This document shows positions 1 to 5,988 of a stretch of DNA of 12,091 nt, one piece after another. Position 1 is the first letter of the stretch; each line of letters opens with the position of its first letter. This DNA is from an uncultured Lysobacteraceae bacterium (lineage in GTDB: Bacteria; Pseudomonadota; Gammaproteobacteria; Xanthomonadales; Xanthomonadaceae). Location of the stretch: assembly GCA_946480825.1 (NCBI GenBank), contig CAMLLG010000093.1:1-12091 (forward strand), given 5' to 3'. The notes below the pieces were generated by a model. That model saw nothing but the letters and a program-made list of their open reading frames with translations. It made no database searches and had not been told where the DNA came from. Both the position numbers and the translations under genes were made by a program.

Positions 1-2363
1 ACTACACCGACGACACCCCGCTGTTCAACCGCTTCCAGATCGAATCGCAGATCGAGAACGCCTACGAGCGTTCGGTCCGTCTGCCGTCGGGCGGCTCGCT
101 GGTGATCGACCAGACCGAAGCGCTGACCGCGGTCGACGTGAACTCCTCGCGCGCCACCAAGGGCGGCGACATCGAGGAAACCGCGTTCAACACCAATCTC
201 GAAGCCGCCGAGGAAGTGGCGCGACAGATGCGCCTGCGCGACCTGGGCGGTCTGGTCGTGATCGACTTCATCGACATGGCCTCGAACAAGCATCAGCGCG
301 ATGTCGAGAACCGCCTGTCGCAGGCCTTGAAGCACGACCGCGCCCGCGTCCAGCTCGGCCGCATCTCCAAGTTCGGCCTGATGGAAATGTCGCGCCAGCG
401 CCTGCGCCCCAGTCTCGGCGAATCCAGCCAGCTGGTCTGCCCGCGCTGCGATGGCCACGGCCGCATGCGCAGCATCGAATCGCTGTCGCTGTCGATCATC
501 CGCCTCGCCGAAGAGCATGCGATGAAGGACAACACCGGCCAGGTGCTGGTGCAGGCGCCGGTCGAGATCGCCAACTACCTGCTCAACGAAAAGCGCCGCG
601 CGCTGAGCGAGATCGAGAAGCGCCACGACGCGCCGATCGTGATCGTCGCCGACGAATCGCTGCACACCCCGCATTACGAAGTCACCCGCCTGCGCGAGAA
701 CGAACTGGGCGAGGAAACCGCGAAGCCGAGCTACCAGCGCGGCACGCCGCGCAAGCTGGCGACGATCGCGCTGACCAAGGCCAACCTCAACATCCCGGCC
801 GCCCCGGCGGTGACCAACGTCAAGCCGGCCCGCCCGGCGCCGCTGCGCGAAGACCGCGAGGAAACCCCGCGCCCCGCTCCGCAGCAGCCGCAGCCGGTCG
901 CGCAGGCGCCCGCGCCGACGCCCGCCTTCGCGCAGCCCGCGCCGGCGGCGAAATCCGGCGGTTTCATGGGTTGGATCAAGAGCCTCTTCGGTGGCGACGA
1001 TGCACCGCCCGCGCCGGCACCGGCACGCCCGCAGCCGGGTTCACAGCAAGGCCGTGGCGACCGTGGCGAGCGCAACGATCGCCAGGACCGCAACGGTCGT
1101 CGCGATCAGCGCCGCGACGAACGCGGCGCGAAGGGCCAGCAGCAGCGCGAGCCGCGCCGCGACGACCAGCGTCGCGACGAGCCGCGCCGTGAAGAGTCCC
1201 GCCGCAATCCTTCGCAGCCGCAGGGCCAATCGCCGAAGCAGCAGGGCTCGCAGCCGCAGAAACAGCAGCCGCAACAGCAGCAGCCTCAGCAGCAGAAGCA
1301 GAACCCGCAGCAGAAGCAGACGCAGTCGCAGAAACAGGCCAACACCGACAGCGCACCGCGGCCGCAGCCCCAGCAGTCGCGTCGCGAAGAGCGCGCGCCG
1401 GCCGCGGCTGACGCACAGAAACCCGCCGTCGCCGCCGCACCGGTCGAAGCGGTCGTCGTGCCGGCCGTGATCGCAGCGGCGCAGAGCGCTGCCCCGGTCA
1501 ACGCGACGATCAACGCGCCGGGCAAGATCGACGCGCACGAGGCAGAGCTCGACAGCACTGCGATCGCCGAGGGCGTCGACTCTGGTACCGATGCGGGCGA
1601 CGACGGCGCGCAGGAAGCCGGTGGTCGCCGCCGTCGCGGTCGTCGCGGTGGCCGTCGCCGCCGTCGCGGCAACGGCGAGGGCGTGGTCGCCGGCGAGATG
1701 ATGGCCGACGACGTGCTGCCGGGCGATGAGCCGCAGGTGGCCGCGCTCGACCGCAGCCAGCCGGAGTTCGATTTCGACGACCTGCCCGCCATCGAGCGTT
1801 TGCCCGCGACGACGCCCGTCGCTGCGGGCACTCCACCCGGCGATGCCCCACCGATGCCAGCGGCCGTCGTCGAAGCGACTGCCGTCGAAACCGCTGTCGT
1901 TGAAACCACTGCGGTCGAAACATCCGTCGCCGCAACCGCCACCGAAGTTCCGGCGGCCGACGCACCGGCTGTCGAAGCGCGCATCATCGAACCCGCCGCG
2001 ATCGAAACTGCCGCGATCAACCAGGCTGCCGTCGAACACGCCGTCGTCGAACCGGCGGTGATCGAATCGGCCGTCGTCGAGCATGCCGTTGTCGAACCGA
2101 CGGTCGTCGAACAGACCATCGTCGAGCAGACGGTGATTGAACCGGTCGTCGTCGACACCGCAACCGTCGAAGCATCCACCGCGGATGCCGGCGTGACCGT
2201 GGCGCCGCCCGAAGTCGCACCCGAACTGGTGCAGGACATCGCCGCGCCGCAGTACGGCATCGGTCTGCAGTTGTTCGAGACCCTGCCGGATGCGCCCGCA
2301 CAGGCCGACCGCGACAAGACCGACGGCGACCGAACCGACGAGGCGCCGAAGGACAACGCCTGA
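1..2363 (+). CDS. rne: Ribonuclease E, 3' part (5' end outside window)
   Basis: Endoribonuclease that starts mRNA decay and processes rRNA/tRNA precursors, acting on the inner face of the cytoplasmic membrane as the degradosome scaffold. The open frame runs from base 3 (786 residues) and has no true start here; the S1 and 5'-sensor regions lie upstream. The first residues (YTDDTPLF) fall near E. coli residue 259. Catalytic aspartates are visible: Asp in ALTAVDVN at 135-137 (E. coli D303, with N305 two codons on) and Asp in VIDFIDM at 264-266 (D346). The Zn-link CPRC that joins the dimer is at 438-449. The small domain follows to about base 720. The rest is a low-complexity tail: a short amphipathic stretch [12 protein letters not shown] at 960-995 (possible membrane anchor), Arg/Asp-rich 1050-1203, Gln-rich 1213-1340, an Arg block at 1626-1670 (probable RNA binding) and a Val/Glu pentapeptide tract. 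The tail is poorly conserved between species, so partner sites cannot be named. Confidence 0.96.
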   Translation, partial: YTDDTPLFNRFQIESQIENAYERSVRLPSGGSLVIDQTEALTAVDVNSSRATKGGDIEETAFNTNLEAAEEVARQMRLRDLGGLVVIDFIDMASNKHQRDVENRLSQALKHDRARVQLGRISKFGLMEMSRQRLRPSLGESSQLVCPRCDGHGRMRSIESLSLSIIRLAEEHAMKDNTGQVLVQAPVEIANYLLNEKRRALSEIEKRHDAPIVIVADESLHTPHYEVTRLRENELGEETAKPSYQRGTPRKLATIALTKANLNIPAAPAVTNVKPARPAPLREDREETPRPAPQQPQPVAQAPAPTPAFAQPAPAAKSGGFMGWIKSLFGGDDAPPAPAPARPQPGSQQGRGDRGERNDRQDRNGRRDQRRDERGAKGQQQREPRRDDQRRDEPRREESRRNPSQPQGQSPKQQGSQPQKQQPQQQQPQQQKQNPQQKQTQSQKQANTDSAPRPQPQQSRREERAPAAADAQKPAVAAAPVEAVVVPAVIAAAQSAAPVNATINAPGKIDAHEAELDSTAIAEGVDSGTDAGDDGAQEAGGRRRRGRRGGRRRRRGNGEGVVAGEMMADDVLPGDEPQVAALDRSQPEFDFDDLPAIERLPATTPVAAGTPPGDAPPMPAAVVEATAVETAVVETTAVETSVAATATEVPAADAPAVEARIIEPAAIETAAINQAAVEHAVVEPAVIESAVVEHAVVEPTVVEQTIVEQTVIEPVVVDTATVEASTADAGVTVAPPEVAPELVQDIAAPQYGIGLQLFETLPDAPAQADRDKTDGDRTDEAPKDNA
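1863..2174 (+). repeat. Degenerate pentapeptide (15-bp) tandem repeat inside rne
   Basis: About 21 tandem units with consensus [A/T]-[V/I]-[V/I]-E-x in the RNase E tail, for example [30 protein letters not shown]. At DNA level the unit is 15 bp around GTCGTCGAA. Units are cleanest between about 2030 and 2150 and decay toward both ends. The regular hydrophobic-hydrophobic-Glu spacing differs from the pentapeptide-repeat family (A[D/N]LXX), so that fold is not implied. Confidence 0.8.
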
Positions 2364-2373
2364 CGCCCACGCG

Positions 2374-2403
2374 CCCCGCGTGCGTCACACGACGCGCGCG
2401 GGG
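2374..2403. terminator. Hairpin at convergent rne / response-regulator ends
   Basis: Arms CCCCGCGTGCGTC (2374-2386) and GACGCGCGCGGGG (2391-2403) pair over 13 bp with one G-T wobble around an ACAC loop. It starts 10 bases after the rne stop and includes the stop and last codons of the opposing response regulator. A very stable stem at a convergent junction suggests a bidirectional terminator or 3' decay barrier. Neither side has a U-tract, so it is not a canonical intrinsic terminator. Confidence 0.5.
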
Positions 2404-3032
2404 TCGCTCAGGCCGTACTGCGAGGACAACCGCGCCAGCGCGATGCTGTCCTGGATGCCCAGCTTCTCGAACAACCGCGCCTTGTGCGTGTTCACCGTCT
2501 TCGCGCTGAGACTCAGCCGCTTCGCGATGTCTTCCTGTCGCAGGCCCTGCACCAGCAACATCGCCACCTCCAGTTCGCGCGGCGACAGACTGTCGAACGG
2601 CGTGACTTCGCCGCCCAGCCCCGCCAGCGCCAGATGCTGTGCGATGCCGTTGGCGAGATAACGCTTGCCCCGCGACACGTCGCGCACCGCGCGCAGCAGT
2701 TCCGCGGCATCGCCGCCCTTGCCGACATAGCCCGAAGCACCGGCTTCGATCAGGCGCTTGGGGATCGGTCCGTCCTCCAGCACCGATACCACCACGACGC
2801 GGCTGCCGTAATCGCCCTTGACGATACGCTCGGTCACTTCCAGCCCGCTGATGCCCGGCAAGTGCAGGTCGCAGAGCACCACGTCGGGCTTGAGTCTGCG
2901 GATCATCGGCAGGGCGGTTTCGCCGTTGTCGGCCTCGCCGACGACTTCGATATCGGTCTCCGCCGACAGCATCATGCGCATGCCGGTGCGCACCAGCGCG
3001 TGGTCGTCGAGCAGAAAAACGCGGATGGTCAT
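2385..3032 (-). CDS. GacA/UvrY-type response regulator (NarL/FixJ family)
   Basis: Two-domain response regulator of 215 residues: phosphorylation by a sensor kinase would control DNA binding by a C-terminal LuxR-type helix-turn-helix. The receiver domain (about 3-120) has the acidic pair D9-D10, the phospho-acceptor D55 in VVLCDLHLPG, the switch Ser83 and the conserved Lys105 in YVGKGG. The HTH (about 148-195) reads LSPRELE...AKTVNTHKARLFEKLGI. I chose the ATG at 3030-3032 because the receiver fold begins there (MTIRVFLLDDH) and AGGGG lies 8 nt upstream; the open frame continues upstream to 3179 but that extension looks like nothing. Overall it resembles GacA/UvrY, which in pseudomonads and enterics drives Csr/Rsm small RNAs. 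The usual neighbours of gacA (uvrC, pgsA) are absent and no kinase is adjacent, so the true partner and regulon are unknown. A sigma70-like promoter lies just upstream. Confidence 0.92.
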   Translation of the reverse strand: MTIRVFLLDDHALVRTGMRMMLSAETDIEVVGEADNGETALPMIRRLKPDVVLCDLHLPGISGLEVTERIVKGDYGSRVVVVSVLEDGPIPKRLIEAGASGYVGKGGDAAELLRAVRDVSRGKRYLANGIAQHLALAGLGGEVTPFDSLSPRELEVAMLLVQGLRQEDIAKRLSLSAKTVNTHKARLFEKLGIQDSIALARLSSQYGLSDPARVV

Positions 3033-3231
3033 TCCCTGTGCCCCTGAAGTTCGTCCCGGACACAGACTAGGCGAGCACCGCCCTGCCCTCAACCGGCCTT
3101 CGCCGCATCCGCGTGTAGGAAAATTCCGACTCTCTCCACGCAGGTCGTCGGTGGGTGCGGATGACTTCCGACACCTCAAGCGCCGGGCACGGTCTGTCAG
3201 GATCGGGACGTCATCCTCCGGAGTCCGCCCG
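3033..3231. promoter_or_regulatory. Divergent intergenic region, regulator / M28 peptidase
   Basis: This 199-bp gap lies between two divergent starts and must hold promoters for both genes. Apart from the candidate promoter at 3064-3092 it contains a 10-bp palindrome GGAAAATTCC (3118-3127) in an AT-rich spot that could be an operator. I see no convincing -35/-10 pair for the peptidase gene. Confidence 0.4.
3064..3092 (-). promoter_or_regulatory. Candidate sigma70 promoter for the response regulator
   Basis: On the minus strand a -35-like TTGAGG (3092-3087) and a -10-like TAGTCT (3069-3064) are separated by exactly 17 nt. Initiation would fall near 3057, giving a leader of about 25 nt with the AGGGG ribosome-binding site. 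The match is 4/6 and 3/6 to consensus, so this is a prediction only. Confidence 0.35.
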
Positions 3232-4122
3232 ATGTCCCTGCTTCCGCGCCGTCAGACCCTGCCGGCCTCCGCGCTGCTCGTCACCTTGCTCGCCGCCTGC
3301 GCATCCGCGCCCGGCCCCACAACGGACGCGAGCGCCGCGCGCGGCACCTGGCACGAAGACGTGGCGATGATGGCGGATGCGGCCGACAACGCCGGCCGGC
3401 GCGCGCATCTCGAACGGCGGCTGCAGGGGCTCGGGCTGCGCGTGGACAAGCAGACCTTCGCCGCCCACAGCCTGCAGGGCGAAAATCTCGTCGTCGATCT
3501 CGGCGGGCCCGCCGATGCGCCATTGCTGCTGATCGGCGCGCATTACGACCGCGTCGATGCCGGACGCGGCGCGACCGACAACGCCTCCGGCAGCGCGGTC
3601 GCGCTGGCGCTGGCCGAGCGCTTCAAACGCAGGCCGCTGGCGCACCATCGGGTGAAGGTGGCGTTCTGGGACCTGGAGGAACACGGACTGCTCGGCGCGG
3701 CCGCCTATGTCGGGCAGAAGCGCGAACAGCCCGCGCTGTACGTGAATTTCGATGTGTTCGGCTGGGGCGACAGTCTGTGGATGATGACGCCCGATCCCGC
3801 CCACGCGCTGGTCGCGACCACCCGCGATGCGGCGCGGGCGCAGGGCCTCGCATTGAGCGCCGGCGAGCAATACCCGCCGTCCGATCATCGCGCCTTCCTC
3901 AAGGCCGGATGGCCCGCGGTCTCCTATTCCCTCGTCGGCGCCGACGAGATTCCGGGCATGCTGGAGATGCTTGCGGGCAAGCGGCCGATGTCGCGGCCGA
4001 AGGTGATGACGGTGATCCACACCGCCGGCGACACGATCGAAGAAATCGATGCCGCCGCCGCGGCCAAGGGCGTGGACGCGGTGGAAGCGGCGCTGCGCGA
4101 CTGGGATCGTGGGTCGCGCTGA
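3232..4122 (+). CDS. M28-family zinc peptidase, predicted lipoprotein
   Basis: Predicted envelope-anchored co-catalytic zinc aminopeptidase or carboxypeptidase of 296 residues. The N-terminus has basic residues, a hydrophobic stretch and a lipobox LAAC with Cys23; Ala at +2 (not Asp) favours outer-membrane sorting. Zinc ligands fit the M28 pattern: His104 (GAHYD), bridging Asp116 (TDNASG), catalytic Glu149 with ligand Glu150 (WDLEEHG), Asp174 (NFDVFG) and His263 (IHTAGDT). The DNASG and EEHG motifs are well preserved, so the enzyme should be active. The ATG at 3232 is chosen because the signal peptide begins there and GGAG sits 8 nt upstream; the open frame extends back to 2818 through the regulator gene, which is not credible. 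It stands alone, divergent from the regulator and convergent with the cyanophycin genes. The substrate is not readable: exported peptides are likely, and a link to cyanophycin is unproven. Confidence 0.9.
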   Translation: MSLLPRRQTLPASALLVTLLAACASAPGPTTDASAARGTWHEDVAMMADAADNAGRRAHLERRLQGLGLRVDKQTFAAHSLQGENLVVDLGGPADAPLLLIGAHYDRVDAGRGATDNASGSAVALALAERFKRRPLAHHRVKVAFWDLEEHGLLGAAAYVGQKREQPALYVNFDVFGWGDSLWMMTPDPAHALVATTRDAARAQGLALSAGEQYPPSDHRAFLKAGWPAVSYSLVGADEIPGMLEMLAGKRPMSRPKVMTVIHTAGDTIEEIDAAAAAKGVDAVEAALRDWDRGSR

Positions 4123-4137
4123 CGTCAGGAGCGGCAT

Positions 4138-4179
4138 GAGGGGTCAGGTTCATTTCGAACGAAATGAACCTGACCCCTC
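4138..4179. repeat. Perfect 20-bp inverted repeat, REP-like
   Basis: Arms 4138-4157 (GAGGGGTCAGGTTCATTTCG) and 4160-4179 are perfect reverse complements around an AA centre. It lies between the stop codons of two convergent genes (4122 and 4190). The GGGGTCAGG...ATTT wording resembles palindromes mobilised by REP-associated (IS200/IS605-like, Y1) transposases; that family link is from memory. It could also act as a bidirectional transcription barrier, though no U-tract follows. Confidence 0.75.
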
Positions 4180-4189
4180 GAATCCATGA

Positions 4190-5983
4190 TCACGACGACG
4201 GCGGAAACGGATCGCCGGGGCGCCAACCGCCGGCCGCGAGCGCGTCCAACAATCCGGCGACTTCCGCTTTCGCATCGAGGCTGTGCACCGGCAACACCAG
4301 CACATCCCCGGCACGCGCCCATGCCAACGCTTCGCGCGCGGCATCGGCCTCGCGCAGCCGCACCGGCAGCGCGGATTCCGGCATCCCCAGACGCAGCAGT
4401 TCCTCGCGGATCACCTGCGCCACTTCGCCGGCGGTGCGTCCGCGCAGATAGCCATCGATGTCCTTCACCACCACCAGATCCGGCGCGTAGCGCGCGGCGA
4501 CCGCGGCCAGATCGCGGATCTGCCCGTCCTCGCGATTGCCCGCCTGGCCGAGCAGCAGCGCGAGTCGACCGCGACGCTGCGCCTGCGCGATGTCGAGCAA
4601 GCCGCCGAGACCGTCGGGGTTGTGCGCGTAATCGAGGAACACGTCGATGCCCGCGAAGGCCCAGCGCTGCAGGCGACCGGGGTTGTCGGCATGACTGCGC
4701 CCGAACTCGGCGAGCACCGCGCGCAATGTCGCGACCGGCACGCCCATCAGCGATGCGGCGAGCGCCGCGCCGGCGGCATTGGCGATGTTGTAGCGGGCGC
4801 GGCCTTCGAGCGTGATCGGCATCGCGTCGATCGCGCCGAGGTCGTGGGTCTCGCGGCCATCGTCGAGCAGCAAGCGTCCGTCGCGCGTCGCGCAGCGCGG
4901 CAGATCCATCGCGTCCGCGGGCAACGCGGCATCATCGACCGCGAACCATGCGATCCGCGGCGCGCGTTCCGGCCCCAGTCGCAGCAGCAGCGGATCGCCG
5001 GCATTGAGCACCAGCCAGCCCTGCGCCGCGACCGCGCGCGCCACCGTGAGCTTGACCTCGGCCAGATCCTCGACCGAATGGACCCCGTACTCGCCGAAAT
5101 GATCGGCGCTGATGTTGGTGACGACGGCGACATCCGCATTCGCCAGCGCGAGCCCGCGGCGCAGCAGACCGCCGCGCGCGGTCTCCAGCACCGCGGCCTG
5201 GACATCGGGGCGACGCAGCAGCTGGCGGGCACCGGCCGGGCCGGAATAGTCGCCGCTTTCGAGGCGATCGATCTGCGCGGTGTCGCCGACACCCGCACCG
5301 ACGAACAATCCGTCGGTGCAGGAATGCGCGGTGCGCAGACCGTGCGCGCGCAGCATCGCCGCGATCAGGCGCACGGTGGTGGTCTTGCCGTTGGAACCGG
5401 TGACCAGCGCGGTGGGAATCGCGCCCAGCGCCGCCCACGGCACATCGTCCACGGCCGGCAACGCATCGAGCGGCCAGCTGCGGCCGCGGGTGCCGAGACC
5501 GAGACTGAGCGCATCGTCGTCGAACAACGCAGGCACCGCGTGCGCCTGCGCGGCCTCGATCAACGCCAGCGCCGCCGGCCGACGTTCCTCCGCGGCGAAA
5601 CGCTGCAGCGTATGCAGCGCGAGCGCGGTGTCGTGCGCGGCCGGATGCCCCGGCGCATGGAAATCGAGGAACCCGACGCTGGCGCACCACGCCCATTCGT
5701 TGATTTCGGTCGCGGCGTAGAGCTGATCGGCAGGCGCGACGAACGCCAGCGACGTGCCGCTGCGATGCACACGCACCACCGGTTCGGTCGTCGGCCAGCC
5801 GAGCGCCTCGCGCGCCGCATTCGCGCGCATCCACCACGCCGCCAGCGCGATCGGATCGCGCGCCTGCGCACCGTGGGTTTCCAGCGCCGCGCCGCAGCCG
5901 GCGAAATACACGTTCGATCCGGTGAGTCGCCGAGAATCCTCGAAAGGAGGCTCGCAGGGCGACTCGCCCGGCGGAGGGATCAC
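4190..5983 (-). CDS. CphA-like Mur-ligase protein lacking the ATP-grasp domain
   Basis: A 597-residue paralogue of the neighbouring cyanophycin synthetase. The C-terminal two thirds is a complete Mur ligase: P-loop GSNGKTTT (196-203), AVLETARGGLLR (264-275, also in CphA), ADHFGEYG and AEVK (Lys311, the likely carbamylated or metal-region Lys), GRL...DYAHNP (436-456) and GNREDGQIRD. Upstream, residues 12-36 (DSRRLTGSNVY) resemble the CphA N-terminus (LDRSVFVGPSLY), and 134-165 (ALALIEAAQAHAVPALFDDDALSLGLG) aligns with the CphA segment at 171-203. The ATP-grasp domain that should follow is missing; the protein passes directly to the P-loop. The HxxEH motif of the CphA N-domain is absent too. 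The start is GTG, 5 nt after the cphA stop, with GGGAG only far upstream, so translational coupling is likely. By family it should ligate an amino acid to a carboxylate using ATP; substrate unknown. A modifier of the polymer or beta-aspartyl dipeptide is inferred. Confidence 0.85.
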   Translation of the reverse strand: MIPPPGESPCEPPFEDSRRLTGSNVYFAGCGAALETHGAQARDPIALAAWWMRANAAREALGWPTTEPVVRVHRSGTSLAFVAPADQLYAATEINEWAWCASVGFLDFHAPGHPAAHDTALALHTLQRFAAEERRPAALALIEAAQAHAVPALFDDDALSLGLGTRGRSWPLDALPAVDDVPWAALGAIPTALVTGSNGKTTTVRLIAAMLRAHGLRTAHSCTDGLFVGAGVGDTAQIDRLESGDYSGPAGARQLLRRPDVQAAVLETARGGLLRRGLALANADVAVVTNISADHFGEYGVHSVEDLAEVKLTVARAVAAQGWLVLNAGDPLLLRLGPERAPRIAWFAVDDAALPADAMDLPRCATRDGRLLLDDGRETHDLGAIDAMPITLEGRARYNIANAAGAALAASLMGVPVATLRAVLAEFGRSHADNPGRLQRWAFAGIDVFLDYAHNPDGLGGLLDIAQAQRRGRLALLLGQAGNREDGQIRDLAAVAARYAPDLVVVKDIDGYLRGRTAGEVAQVIREELLRLGMPESALPVRLREADAAREALAWARAGDVLVLPVHSLDAKAEVAGLLDALAAGGWRPGDPFPPSS

Positions 5984-5988
5984 GGTGC

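Noticed and set aside
1041..2356. Long minus-strand open frames opposite the rne tail
   Set aside because: They mirror the repetitive tail (Ser/Thr/Val or Arg/Leu low-complexity) and have no motifs.
3033..3179. N-terminal extension of the response regulator to 3179
   Set aside because: The receiver domain begins at the ATG at 3032; the 49 extra residues match no domain.
2818..3231. N-terminal extension of the M28 peptidase frame
   Set aside because: It would overlap the opposing response regulator, and the lipoprotein signal with its ribosome-binding site starts at 3232.
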